From Chloroflexota bacterium (GTDB lineage Bacteria; Chloroflexota; Dehalococcoidia; DSTF01; RBG-16-68-14), in assembly GCA_029262675.1 (NCBI GenBank), contig JAJCYW010000016.1, positions 124,001 through 188,000 on the forward strand: DNA of 64,000 nt, written 5' to 3'. The notes beneath the pieces are model-generated. The model saw only the letters and a program-made list of their open reading frames with translations, searched no databases and was not told the DNA's origin. This document shows positions 18,777 to 27,319 of this stretch, one piece after another. A program made the position numbers and the translations under genes. Each line of letters opens with the position of its first letter. Position 1 is the first letter of the stretch.

Positions 18777-19436
18777 CTACTGCCCGCTGTCAGGCAGCGG
18801 GATGATCAGCACCTGGCCGATCTGCAGCGACGCGGGGTCGGTAATGCCGTTGGCCTCCATCAGCGCTTCCGCGGTGATGCCGAACTGCTCTGCAATAGTA
18901 TTCGGGTAGTCGCCTTCCTGGACCGTGTACGTCTCCCCGTCGAAAGGCGTCGGCGTTTCCTCTGGCTCTACCGGCACGGGCGTGTCGGTCGGCGGCTCGT
19001 CGGTGGGCAACGGCTCGTCCGTCGCGAGCGGCTCGTCCGTCGGCTCGGGGACGTCATCGCCCGGATCGACGCCAGGGATCGTGAGCTCTTGGCCCACGAA
19101 CAGGACTGCCGCGTCGGGGAGGTCGTTCGCCGCGACGATCTCTTCGACCGTCGTGCCGAACCGTTCGGCGATCGCGGAGAGGCTGTCCCCGTCGACGACG
19201 ATGTACGTGGCGTTGGCGCTGGGTGCGTCCCCCTGTCCGACGATCAGCACGTCCGGCAGCACGTCCGGCGGCGTCGCGGTGGGCACGTCGTCCAACACGA
19301 CGGGCGTGTCGCTGTCGCCACCGCCGCAGGCCGCCGCGATCGCGACGGCGAAGACGAGCAATCCGGCGGCCAGACAGCCGGGCCAGATGGCGCGCCAGAT
19401 GGAAGGATGCGTGGTCGGCTGTGTTGCGCGTTTCAC
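18777..19436 (-). CDS. Lipoprotein with two LysM domains
   Basis: This 219-residue protein has a lipobox AAAC (Cys about 37), then LysM domain 1 (about 76-122, TYIVVDGDSLSAIAERFGTTVEEIVAANDL) and LysM domain 2 (about 170-215, TYTVQEGDYPNTIAEQFGITAEALMEANGI). They are joined by a Thr/Pro/Glu/Asp-rich linker with DEPLPTDEP-type repeats. LysM modules bind N-acetylglucosamine in peptidoglycan, so this is probably a wall-tethered surface protein. It has no catalytic domain. It may localise a partner or bridge membrane and wall. Start is GTG at 19436. The linker's repeat-rich coding sequence could vary between strains. Confidence 0.85.
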   Translation of the reverse strand: MKRATQPTTHPSIWRAIWPGCLAAGLLVFAVAIAAACGGGDSDTPVVLDDVPTATPPDVLPDVLIVGQGDAPSANATYIVVDGDSLSAIAERFGTTVEEIVAANDLPDAAVLFVGQELTIPGVDPGDDVPEPTDEPLATDEPLPTDEPPTDTPVPVEPEETPTPFDGETYTVQEGDYPNTIAEQFGITAEALMEANGITDPASLQIGQVLIIPLPDSGQ

Positions 19437-19509
19437 GGCGAACGTATCCTAGCGAATCGCGGACGGCTAACGCGAGCGCGCCGCCGGCGGCCGCGACTGC
19501 GGCTCGCGG

Positions 19510-20787
19510 CTAAGGCCGCGCCTGCAGCAGACCGAAGCCGAGCTCCAGCAGCGGTGCCAGCGACTCCTGCAGCATATTCTCGAACGTGTCCTGCGGTGTG
19601 TGGAGCAGGCCGGTGTCTTCCGCAGTCAGCATCAGCGCCGGGATGCCCGCTTCCAGAAACGATGCGTGGTCGCTGCTGGCATTCTCGGGGAGTGTCGTGA
19701 TGCTCGCCTCAATGCTGAGGTCGCTCGCCAGCGTTCGCGCCTCCTCGGTCAACTCCGGGGTACCGATCAGGAACGGCGGCGCGAACCCTGCCGACGCGTC
19801 GTAGTTGTACATCGCTTCCAGCGACTCGACTTCGGCCGCGCTGAACTCGGACACCATGAATGCGCTACCCACCAGTCCCAGCTCCTCCGCGCTGAACAGA
19901 ACGAAGCAGTGGCCCGTCAGCCCGGCCGCCGCCGCCGTCCGCGCCAGCTCCAGCACCAGCGCGGAGCCGGAGGCGTTGTCGTACGCGCCCGCCGCCCAGG
20001 AAACGCTGTCGTAGTGGCCGCCGCTGATCGTGCGGCAGCTTCCCGATTCCGGACGTGCGACGACGTTCTGCGCCGTCACGCTCTCTCGCACCTCCAGCGT
20101 CACGTCGAACGTGCCGTCCGCCAGCCGGGCGCGTAACGCTTCGCCCTGCTCCTGGTCGATTGCGACCGCATGTAGCGTGGTCGCCGGTTCGATCTGGCCG
20201 GGGAACAGTTCCGGCTCCTTGTTCGCGACGATCATACCGGCCGCCCCGGCCGCCTCCGCTCTGGCGGCCATGTCTGCGAACGGTACGTCCTGGCGCTGGA
20301 AGAGCAGGATCGAACCGCCGGCGTCAGTAGGGATGTCTTCAGGCATTCCGGGTCCCGCGTCCAGCAGCCTCCCGCTGACGGCGCCTGCCGCACTACCGCC
20401 GAACGACACCGCGTCGATGACGGCAGGCGCCCCCTCCGCAATCACGGTGGAGTAGCGCAGCGTGCCGAAGCCTTCGGCCGTGAACTCCTGCAGCTCGACC
20501 TCGTAGCCCCAGCTTGCGAACTGCTGCGCCGCGTACGTAGCGGCCTCGTCCAACGCGGGCGAGCCGGCGACGCGGGATCCGATCTCCACCGACAGCACCT
20601 GGATGTGGTCGAGGACGCGGTCCGCCTCCGGCGCGGCCGGCCCGAGATCGACCGGTGTCGCCGTACGCGCGGGCGTTGGTGGGAGGGCGGTTGCCGACGG
20701 GGCAGGGGTGCTGCTGCCGATGCACGACGCTGCGGCAACGGAAAGCAGTACGCCGAAGAGGAAGAGGAACCGCAGGCGCGCGTTCAG
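19510..20787 (-). CDS. M28 family zinc aminopeptidase, lipoprotein, probable CTG start
   Basis: The conserved part has a PA-domain insert (about 115-230) and an M28 catalytic domain. Zinc-site residues are visible in GGHYDSVSWAAGAYDNASGSA (His, Asp), FSAEELG (catalytic and metal Glu), YNYDASAG (Asp) and the final His of LLHTPQDT. The earliest ATG/GTG/TTG start (GTG 20598) cuts into the domain. The open frame continues upstream through ALDEAATYAAQQF-compatible sequence, a Pro/Thr linker and a lipoprotein signal (LLSVAAASC). Its only sensible start is CTG at 20787, eight bases after GGAG (20799-20796). With that start it is 425 residues. It is predicted to be an exported, lipid-anchored peptidase. 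Confidence 0.8.
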   Translation of the reverse strand: MNARLRFLFLFGVLLSVAAASCIGSSTPAPSATALPPTPARTATPVDLGPAAPEADRVLDHIQVLSVEIGSRVAGSPALDEAATYAAQQFASWGYEVELQEFTAEGFGTLRYSTVIAEGAPAVIDAVSFGGSAAGAVSGRLLDAGPGMPEDIPTDAGGSILLFQRQDVPFADMAARAEAAGAAGMIVANKEPELFPGQIEPATTLHAVAIDQEQGEALRARLADGTFDVTLEVRESVTAQNVVARPESGSCRTISGGHYDSVSWAAGAYDNASGSALVLELARTAAAAGLTGHCFVLFSAEELGLVGSAFMVSEFSAAEVESLEAMYNYDASAGFAPPFLIGTPELTEEARTLASDLSIEASITTLPENASSDHASFLEAGIPALMLTAEDTGLLHTPQDTFENMLQESLAPLLELGFGLLQARP

Positions 20788-20837
20788 AGCAGTAACTCCG
20801 TCACGCTAGTGGTTCTCTGACGATGGGTGCGGGCACG

Positions 20838-21257
20838 TTAACGGCGCGGGCGCAGACGCGCCTTGATCCAGTCGCGGATGCGTACCGCCAGCGACGGCTC
20901 GCTCAGATCGATCGGCTCGCCGCGCCAGCGCTGCTCTACGGCCGGAGCGGACCCACGGTTGAGGAACGAAAGCGCGAACGAGGTTAGGAAGAGGATCACG
21001 CCGCCGACGAGCAGCCAGCGGCCGAAGATCGGGTGGATGCGCATGCCGAGGAAGCCGGCGACGATGACGATCAGGGCGGTCAGCATCACCGACCGGATCG
21101 AGATCCCGGCCAGCGGCGCCAGCAGCGCGCGGACGACCGACCCCGCAACCCCCGACGACTGCCGCCGCATGCGGCTGGCCGCGCTCTCCTCCGGCACGAA
21201 TTCGTCTAGCCGGCTGAGAATGTCTTCAATCTCACGCTGAATCTTGTCGTCTGGCAT
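20838..21257 (-). CDS. Hypothetical membrane protein with two helices
   Basis: This 139-residue protein starts MPDDKIQREIEDILSRLDEF at an ATG with AGGAG four bases upstream. The longer open frame before it reads as noise. A charged amphipathic N-terminus (1-45) is followed by two membrane segments (about 60-82, VMLTALIVIVAGFLGM, and about 90-110, LLVGGVILFLTSFALSFL) and a basic C-terminal tail, IKARLRPRR. I recall similar small proteins in Chloroflexota genomes but know no function. It sits between the M28 peptidase and gltX on the same strand. Confidence 0.7.
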   Translation of the reverse strand: MPDDKIQREIEDILSRLDEFVPEESAASRMRRQSSGVAGSVVRALLAPLAGISIRSVMLTALIVIVAGFLGMRIHPIFGRWLLVGGVILFLTSFALSFLNRGSAPAVEQRWRGEPIDLSEPSLAVRIRDWIKARLRPRR

Positions 21258-21382
21258 CGGTCTCCTGCGCCCCCGGCGCACGTGCGCCTTTGCGCCTCGG
21301 CGCGTGTGCGCCTCTGCGATACTAGTGTACCGCTTTCGCTGCGGCAAGTAGGGAGATCACATATCGCGGAGCGGTCGTTTGC

Positions 21383-22846
21383 CTACTTAATCGTGTCCCT
21401 TGCGTTGGCCAGACGTAGTATGCAGCGCTCCCGGCCGAGCAGTTCCATGCTTTCGAACAGCGGCGGTGAGACGGCCCGGCCGGTCATCGCGACGCGCAGC
21501 AGCATGAAGAGCGCTCCGGCCTTGACGTCCAGGTCATCTGCCAGCGCGCGCATCGCCACTTCGATCGCCGCGTGGTCCCAGCCGGCGAGCGCTTCTACCG
21601 ATCCGTGCGCAGCCGTGAGTGCGGCGGTCGCACCGGCGCGGTCGTCGCGGAACTTCTTCCCTAGCAGCTCGTCCGGGCCGTATGGCAGTTCGTCGCTGAA
21701 GAAGCCGGCCGTCATCTCCGCCAGCTCATCCAGTTTCTTCACCCGCTCGCGGACGAGGGGCACCAGGCGGCGCACCACGTCGCGGTCGATGGGCCGCTCG
21801 GCGTCTGCAGGCAGGTCGCGCTCCAGCCGCTCCGTGAAGAGCGCCGTCAGGCGTTCTTCTGGCAGCTCGCGCAGGTAGGCGCCGTTCATCCAGGTCAGGC
21901 GCTCCAGGTCGAACACGGCCGGGTTCTTGCCCATCCGCTCCAGGCTGAAGTGTTCGATGAACTGCTCGCGGCTCATCAGCACCGTGTGGTCATCCAGCGA
22001 CCAGCCGATCAGGCCCAAGAAGTTGAACATCGCCTCCGGCAGGTAGCCCTGGTCTCGATAGTCCAGCACGCTTACGGCCCCGTGGCGCTTGCTCAGTTTC
22101 GCTCTGTCAGGGCCAAGGATCACGGACATGTGGACGAACGTTGGCGGCGTCCAGCCCAGCGCCTCGTAGAGCAGGATCTGGCGAGGCGTGCTGGAGACCC
22201 ACTCCTCTCCGCGGAGGACGTGGCTGATCTCCATCAGGTGGTCGTCGACGACGTGTGCCAGGTGCGCCGTCGGAAAGCCGTCCGACTTCAGCGCGACGAA
22301 ATCGTCGATCGTCGCGGTCTCGAATTCGACGTGGCCGCGGACGGCGTCGTCGAACGATATGGTTCCCTCGTCCGGCGTCTTGAACCGCACGACTGGTTTG
22401 TCGCCCGCCGCGCCGCGCGCTGCGCGTTCGTCATCCGGCAGTTCGCGGCAGTGGCGGTCGTAACGCGGAGGTTGCTTTTGTTTCTGCTGCTCAGCGCGGA
22501 GTTCCGCGAGCCGCTCCGTCGAGCAGAAGCATTCGTAGGCGTCGTCCTGATCGATGAGCTGCTTCGCAAACTTCGCGTAGTGCTCCAGCCGCTCCGATTG
22601 CACGTAGGGCCCGTAATCGCCGCCCACCTCAGGCCCTTCGTCCCAATCGAGGCCCAGCCAGCGCAGGCTGGCGTAGATCGCCTCCAGCGCGTTGGGGTCG
22701 AATCTGGCTTGGTCTGTGTCCTCCACTCGAACGATGAACGAACCGCCGGAGTGGCGGGCGAAGAGCCAGTCGAACAGCGCCGTGCGGATGTTCCCGACGT
22801 GCGGAATGCCGGTGGGGCTAGGGGCGTAGCGGACGCGGGCGGTCAT
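21383..22846 (-). CDS. gltX: Glutamyl-tRNA synthetase
   Basis: This class I synthetase attaches glutamate to tRNA-Glu. In bacteria lacking GlnRS it also attaches it to tRNA-Gln, for GatCAB amidation. The 487 residues start MTARVRYAPSPTGIPHVGNIRTALFDWL, where HVGN replaces the HIGH tetrad. The KMSKS loop appears as RAKLSKRHGA at about 245. The anticodon-binding helical domain fills the C-terminal third. I chose ATG 22846 over the TTG one codon upstream. It is transcribed divergently from the decarboxylase gene across an 86-bp gap that must hold both promoters. Confidence 0.96.
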   Translation of the reverse strand: MTARVRYAPSPTGIPHVGNIRTALFDWLFARHSGGSFIVRVEDTDQARFDPNALEAIYASLRWLGLDWDEGPEVGGDYGPYVQSERLEHYAKFAKQLIDQDDAYECFCSTERLAELRAEQQKQKQPPRYDRHCRELPDDERAARGAAGDKPVVRFKTPDEGTISFDDAVRGHVEFETATIDDFVALKSDGFPTAHLAHVVDDHLMEISHVLRGEEWVSSTPRQILLYEALGWTPPTFVHMSVILGPDRAKLSKRHGAVSVLDYRDQGYLPEAMFNFLGLIGWSLDDHTVLMSREQFIEHFSLERMGKNPAVFDLERLTWMNGAYLRELPEERLTALFTERLERDLPADAERPIDRDVVRRLVPLVRERVKKLDELAEMTAGFFSDELPYGPDELLGKKFRDDRAGATAALTAAHGSVEALAGWDHAAIEVAMRALADDLDVKAGALFMLLRVAMTGRAVSPPLFESMELLGRERCILRLANARDTIK

Positions 22847-22932
22847 CAAGCGCTATTGTAGCAGTGTCTCCAGCTATCGGACACGCGGGAGAAGCCAGAC
22901 CCCTGGAGCGATCGAATCAGGAGGAAGCGACG

Positions 22933-24285
22933 ATGGATCTCTTACGCGACGCCGCAGAGCGCGGAATACGGTATCTGGACGGACTCGATGCGCGAAGCGT
23001 TGGCGCGACGCAGTCGGCAGTTGACCGGCTGGCGGAGTTGGACGTGGAGCTACCGGAAGAGTCGGCCGATGCCGCGGCGGTCCTAGCCCTGCTCGACGAA
23101 ATCGGTTCGCCCGCGACGGTCGGTAACGCTGGTGGCCGCTACTTCGCATTCGTCATCGGCGGGTCGCTCCCGGCCGCGCTGGCGGCGAACTGGTTGGCCG
23201 GCGCGTGGGATCAGAATTGCGGCCTCTTCGTCGCGACACCGATAGGCGCCGCTCTTGAGGAGATTTCGCTGCGCTGGCTCCTGGACGTGTTGGCGTTGCC
23301 GGACTCCTGCGGCGGCGCGTTCGTTACGGGCGCGACGATGGCGAGCTTCACTGCGCTGGCAGCTGCCCGCCATGCGAAGCTGATGGAGGCGGGGTGGGAC
23401 GTCGAGGCCGACGGGCTGTTCGGCGCGCCGGAGGTGACTGTGGTCGTCGGCGAAGAGGCGCACCCCACACTGATCAAGGCGCTGGGCTTGCTGGGATTCG
23501 GGCGGAAACGGGTAACCACCGTTCCGGTGGATGCACAGGGGCGTATGCAAGCAGATGCGCTGCCGCCGCTCTCCGGCCCCACTATCGTGTGTATCCAAGC
23601 CGGCAACGTGAACACCGGCGCATTCGACCCAGCCGCCGAAATCTGCGCGGCGGCACGCGCTGCGGGCGCCTGGGTCCACGTGGACGGCGCGTTCGGCATG
23701 TGGGCGGCGGCGGCGCCTGAGCGGGCACATTTGGTAGCGGGCGTGGCGGACGCGGACTCCTGGGCGACGGATGCGCACAAGTGGCTCAACGTTCCCTACG
23801 ACAGCGGGCTCGCCTTCGTTCGCGATCCGGAGCAACTGCGCGCAGCGATGACGTTCACGGCATCGTACCTGCCGGTGAGCGAGCTTAGAGAGCCGTCACA
23901 CTACACGCCGGAGCTCTCGCGGCGCGCCCGCGGTATAGACGTTTGGGCGGCGCTCCGATCGCTCGGCCGCTCCGGCCTGGCCGACCTGATCGAGCGCACC
24001 TGCCGCCATGCGACGCGTTTCGCCGAGGGTCTGCGCGCGGCGGGCTACGAGATCTTGAACGATGTCGTGCTGAATCAGGTGCTAGTGTCGTTCGGCGACG
24101 ACGAGACGACGAACCGCGTTATCGAGGGCATCCAGGCCGACGGTACTTGCTGGTGCGGGGGGACCGTGTGGCAGGGGCGCAAAGCGATGCGTATCAGCGT
24201 TTGCTCCTGGGCGACGACGGCCGAGGACGTGGAGCGGAGCCTCGCGGCGATGCTGCGTGTCGCGGCGAAGGTGACGGCTGTGTAG
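22933..24285 (+). CDS. PLP-dependent group II decarboxylase
   Basis: This 450-residue fold-type I PLP enzyme is of the aromatic-L-amino-acid/glutamate decarboxylase superfamily. The start ATG is preceded by AGGAGGAAG. The PLP lysine is Lys283 in WATDAHKWLNVPYDSG. Asp251 in VHVDGAFGMW pairs with the pyridine nitrogen, and the TGATMASFTALAAARH segment binds phosphate. Relatives decarboxylate tryptophan, tyrosine, DOPA, glutamate or aspartate. Some of this bacterial branch are aldehyde synthases. The substrate cannot be assigned from context, because the neighbours are gltX (divergent) and an unrelated membrane gene. Confidence 0.85.
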   Translation: MDLLRDAAERGIRYLDGLDARSVGATQSAVDRLAELDVELPEESADAAAVLALLDEIGSPATVGNAGGRYFAFVIGGSLPAALAANWLAGAWDQNCGLFVATPIGAALEEISLRWLLDVLALPDSCGGAFVTGATMASFTALAAARHAKLMEAGWDVEADGLFGAPEVTVVVGEEAHPTLIKALGLLGFGRKRVTTVPVDAQGRMQADALPPLSGPTIVCIQAGNVNTGAFDPAAEICAAARAAGAWVHVDGAFGMWAAAAPERAHLVAGVADADSWATDAHKWLNVPYDSGLAFVRDPEQLRAAMTFTASYLPVSELREPSHYTPELSRRARGIDVWAALRSLGRSGLADLIERTCRHATRFAEGLRAAGYEILNDVVLNQVLVSFGDDETTNRVIEGIQADGTCWCGGTVWQGRKAMRISVCSWATTAEDVERSLAAMLRVAAKVTAV

Positions 24286-24356
24286 GGCACCGTGCGCCGC
24301 GCTGGTGGCCTACGTCTCAGCCGACTCCAGCGCCGTCGCCGGTTGCCACACGGTGG

Positions 24357-24725
24357 CTAGCGGACGAAGCGGCTGGGAACGCGCAGCAGGCCCAGCAGCG
24401 TCAGCACCACCATGCAGGACATGGAGTAGGCGGACAGCACGCCTGTCAGCGCGATCGGCCTGTTGCGCGCATAGTCCACCAAGCCCAACTGGACGAATTC
24501 CGCGATTTGGTCCTTCAACTGATCCCAGATCAAGGCCGTCAACAGGACCATCAACACGTCCAGCACCAGGATCGCAAACGTCAGAGTCAGGCTGGCGGCG
24601 ACAAGCTCCAGCGCCGGCGCGCTGTTGCCTCCGGCAGGCGCAACAAAACGATTCACGTAGTAGTTGCTCAGTCCGGGGGCAATGAATAGGCCGAGGATGA
24701 TTGCCAGTGTGACGAATAGCTCCAT
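24357..24725 (-). CDS. Hypothetical small membrane protein
   Basis: This 122-residue protein is predicted to have three membrane segments: about 3-22 (FVTLAIILGLFIAPG), about 45-68 (LTLTFAILVLDVLMVLLTAL) and about 92-115. An amphipathic loop, WDQLKDQIAEFVQLGLVDY, lies between the second and third. The N-terminal Pro-Gly and following Tyr-rich stretch recall DUF6338-like membrane proteins, but it is shorter than those and I am not confident. It lies 92 bp from rluD on the same strand and convergent to the decarboxylase gene. Confidence 0.6.
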   Translation of the reverse strand: MELFVTLAIILGLFIAPGLSNYYVNRFVAPAGGNSAPALELVAASLTLTFAILVLDVLMVLLTALIWDQLKDQIAEFVQLGLVDYARNRPIALTGVLSAYSMSCMVVLTLLGLLRVPSRFVR

Positions 24726-24817
24726 AAAGGCCTCTCTCTCAACGTTTCCGGCTCACGTATCGCCGAGAGTCTAGCAGAGCGGCCCTTCTACAGGAAAGAG
24801 CGCTCGATTAAGCCCAT

Positions 24818-25753
24818 CTACCGTTCCAACTCCGCCAGCACCGACGCTAGGTCGTCGGCCAGCGGCGCCTCCAGCTCCAAGCGCTCTCCCGTCGCCGGGT
24901 GGCGGAAGGCCAGCCGCTGCGCGTGTAGGAACTGCCGCGTCAGGCCGTCCGGCGTTCCTTTGCGGCGGCCATAGAGCGTGTCGCCGGAGATCGAGTAGCC
25001 CATGGCGGCCAGGTGGACGCGTAGCTGGTGTGTGCGGCCCGTCTCCGGTCGCAGCTCGACCAGCGACCGCCCGCCGGCGTGGCGCAGCAGCCGGTAGCGC
25101 GTCCGCGCCTCGCGGCCGCCATCGACGACGGCCATCCGCGTGCGGTGGTGCGGGTCGCGCCCAATAGCCGCGTCGATAACGCCTTCCGTGGGTTCGATCT
25201 GACCCTCGACGAGCGCGAGGTAGGTCTTCTCCACCTTGTGTTCCTTGAGCTGCCGCGACAGCGAAACGTGAGCGGCGTCGTTCTTGGCGACGATGATCAG
25301 GCCCGACGTGTCCTTGTCCAACCTATGCACGATGCCGGGCCGCTTCTCGCCGCCGATGCCGGAGAGGTCGCTGCAGTGGGCGAGGACGCCGTGGACCAGT
25401 GTGTGGCTGGCATGGCCGGGCGAGGGGTGGACGGCGAGCCCGGGGGGCTTGTCGATGACGAGCAGGTCGCTGTCCTCATAGACGATGCTGAGCGGCATTG
25501 GCTCCGGTGTCAGTGCCGACGGCGCCGGCGGCGGCACGTCCACGCGCACGTCATCGTCGACGGCGAGGCGCGTCGACGCCTTGCTCACGGTCGCACCGCC
25601 GACGCTGACGGCGCCCGCAGCGATCAGCTTGCCGGCGCGGGAGCGCGTCAGTTCGGCCACCCGCCGCGCGATGAACGAGTCCAAGCGCTCGTCGTCGCGG
25701 TCGGCCGTCAGCCTGTGGGTGTCACCTTTCGTTGGCATCGGTGGCGCGGGCAT
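24818..25753 (-). CDS. rluD: RluA/RluD family 23S rRNA pseudouridine synthase
   Basis: The 311-residue protein has an S4 RNA-binding domain (about 22-80, RLDSFIARRVAELTRSRAGKLI) and the catalytic domain with PGIVHRLDKDTSGLIIVAK. The Asp of HRLDKDTSG (about 148) is the nucleophile for uridine isomerisation. The RPETGRTHQLRVHLA motif (about 240) is also present. It probably modifies helix 69 of 23S rRNA as RluD does, but RluA/RluC specificity cannot be excluded. It overlaps the end of lspA, an arrangement (lspA-rluD) conserved in many bacteria. An ATG five codons in (25738) is an alternative start. Confidence 0.92.
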   Translation of the reverse strand: MPAPPMPTKGDTHRLTADRDDERLDSFIARRVAELTRSRAGKLIAAGAVSVGGATVSKASTRLAVDDDVRVDVPPPAPSALTPEPMPLSIVYEDSDLLVIDKPPGLAVHPSPGHASHTLVHGVLAHCSDLSGIGGEKRPGIVHRLDKDTSGLIIVAKNDAAHVSLSRQLKEHKVEKTYLALVEGQIEPTEGVIDAAIGRDPHHRTRMAVVDGGREARTRYRLLRHAGGRSLVELRPETGRTHQLRVHLAAMGYSISGDTLYGRRKGTPDGLTRQFLHAQRLAFRHPATGERLELEAPLADDLASVLAELER

Positions 25754-26342
25754 CGGGCGGATCTGTGGCAGCTTCGGAGGGGTTGCGGATGTGGTCGCCC
25801 TCCATCATCAGGAAGAACAGCAGGATGCCGCAGACGCCGATGCTGATCGATGCGTCGGCGACGTTGAACGCCGGGAAGAAGTTGAAGTTGACGAAGTCGG
25901 TTACCTCACCGGAGCGCACGCGGTCGATCAGGTTGCCGGCGGCGCCGCCGAGCTGCAGCGCCAGCGCCGCTCGCAGCAGGCCGTGGTCCAAGGGCGGGTA
26001 GAGGTAGTAGAGGGCGATGGCCGCGACGCCGACCATCGACGTCACGATCAGGAACGTCGTCTGGCCCTGCAGCATCCCGAACGCCGCGCCGCTGTTGCTG
26101 ACGTTGACGATGTTGAGGAACCAGTCGTGTTCGGGCCAGGCCTCCCCGCGGTCGAGCCAGGCGCGGATGCCGGCCTTCGTCGCCTGGTCCAGCGCAACGA
26201 CGGCCGCCGCAATGACGAAGAACCAGACGTCGCGGCGGATGCGCAGGCCGCCTGCAGGCGCGGCGTGGCTGTTTGCCGGCGGAGTGCGCGCTATTGACTC
26301 GGGTGCAGGCGGATCCGTATCCACCGGCGCGTATTCGCTCAT
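25722..26342 (-). CDS. lspA: Lipoprotein signal peptidase (signal peptidase II)
   Basis: LspA cleaves the signal peptide of diacylglyceryl-prolipoproteins in the membrane. The 206 residues include a longer than usual Pro/Ala-rich cytoplasmic N-terminus (about 1-37) before the first helix, where VALDQATKAGIRA is the family motif. The catalytic aspartates lie in GGAAGNLIDRV and FPAFNVADASISIG. The NVSNSGAAFGML segment is also conserved. The window encodes at least four predicted lipoproteins that would be substrates. It overlaps rluD by 32 bp and follows the dehydrogenase gene by 29 bp. Confidence 0.95.
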   Translation of the reverse strand: MSEYAPVDTDPPAPESIARTPPANSHAAPAGGLRIRRDVWFFVIAAAVVALDQATKAGIRAWLDRGEAWPEHDWFLNIVNVSNSGAAFGMLQGQTTFLIVTSMVGVAAIALYYLYPPLDHGLLRAALALQLGGAAGNLIDRVRSGEVTDFVNFNFFPAFNVADASISIGVCGILLFFLMMEGDHIRNPSEAATDPPDARATDANER

Positions 26343-26371
26343 GAGTTCAGATTACCACAGGGCCAGTGCGC

Positions 26372-27262
26372 CTACGGCGCAACCCGCGCGTTCGCCAGCT
26401 TCTCCAGCACCTGCACCAGCGCCTGCGTGCCGTCTTCGCCCCGGCCGTCCGCCTCCAGCGCCGCGAAGAGCTGGTGCACCAGCGCAGTTCCGGGCAGCGG
26501 CGTCGAGCTCTCGTTCGCGACCTCCAGCGCCAGGCGTAGGTCCTTCTGCTGGTGCGCGATCTTGAAGCCGGGGCTGAAATCGCCGGCCAGCACCAGCGGC
26601 GCCAGGTTCTGCAACGCCCACGACGAGCCTGCGCCGGAGCGCACCGCCTCGATCATCGTCGCAGGCGCGACGCCGGCCTTGGCTGCCAGCACGAGCGCTT
26701 CGCTCATCGCCAGGTTGTTGAGGCCGACGACGACCTGGTTGCAGAGCTTCACCACCTGGCCGGAGCCGCCCGGCCCGCAGTAGACGATCGTCTTGCCGAG
26801 CACGTCGAAGATTGGGCGGCAGCGCTCGAACACTTCCTGCACACCTCCCGCCATGATCGAGAGCGTGCCGTTGACCGCTCCCTGCTGGCCGCCGCTCACC
26901 GGCGCGTCCAACATCTCGATGCCTGCCTCCGCGTAACGCTCAGCCATCGACCGCGTCACGGCGGGAGACATCGTCGTCATGTCGATGTGGACCAGGCCCG
27001 GCCGGCCGCCCTCCGCGATGCCGGCGGCGACCTGCTCGACGTCTGGCGAGTCGCCGACAATGCTAATGACCACGTCGGACTTCGCCGCGACGTCTGCGGC
27101 CGATTCGCCTGCCGCGGCGCCGTCGGCGACGAGCGCGTCGATGCCGGGCTGGCTGCGATTCCAGACGGTGAGCGGGTAGCCCGCGGCTAGCAGGTTGCGT
27201 GCCATCGGCCGGCCCATAATGCCGAGGCCGATAAAACCGGTGCGATCCCTTATCGTTTTCAT
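26372..27262 (-). CDS. Beta-hydroxyacid dehydrogenase (3-hydroxyisobutyrate dehydrogenase family)
   Basis: This 296-residue NAD(P)-dependent oxidoreductase starts MKTIRDRTGFIGLGIMGRPMARNL with the Rossmann GxGxMG loop. It contains the substrate-binding DAPVSGGQQGA (about 120), the catalytic lysine in GSGQVVKLCNQVVVG (about 172), and the all-helical C-terminal domain. Family members oxidise 3-hydroxyisobutyrate, tartronate semialdehyde, glyoxylate-type acids or imines. Which applies here is open. The ATG at 27262 is the proper start. It is divergent from the phosphohexomutase gene and begins an operon-like run with lspA and rluD. Confidence 0.88.
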   Translation of the reverse strand: MKTIRDRTGFIGLGIMGRPMARNLLAAGYPLTVWNRSQPGIDALVADGAAAGESAADVAAKSDVVISIVGDSPDVEQVAAGIAEGGRPGLVHIDMTTMSPAVTRSMAERYAEAGIEMLDAPVSGGQQGAVNGTLSIMAGGVQEVFERCRPIFDVLGKTIVYCGPGGSGQVVKLCNQVVVGLNNLAMSEALVLAAKAGVAPATMIEAVRSGAGSSWALQNLAPLVLAGDFSPGFKIAHQQKDLRLALEVANESSTPLPGTALVHQLFAALEADGRGEDGTQALVQVLEKLANARVAP

Positions 27263-27275
27263 AGCGTGACCGTAG

Positions 27276-27281
27276 TATAAT
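27276..27281 (+). promoter_or_regulatory. -10 element for the phosphohexomutase gene
   Basis: A perfect TATAAT lies about 40 bp before the ATG of the phosphohexomutase gene in the 57-bp divergent space. No matching -35 is seen at 16-18 bp, so the call rests on the -10 alone. Confidence 0.45.
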
Positions 27282-27319
27282 CCACCCAGATTGCGGCCAG
27301 AAACTGGAAGGAGCCATGC

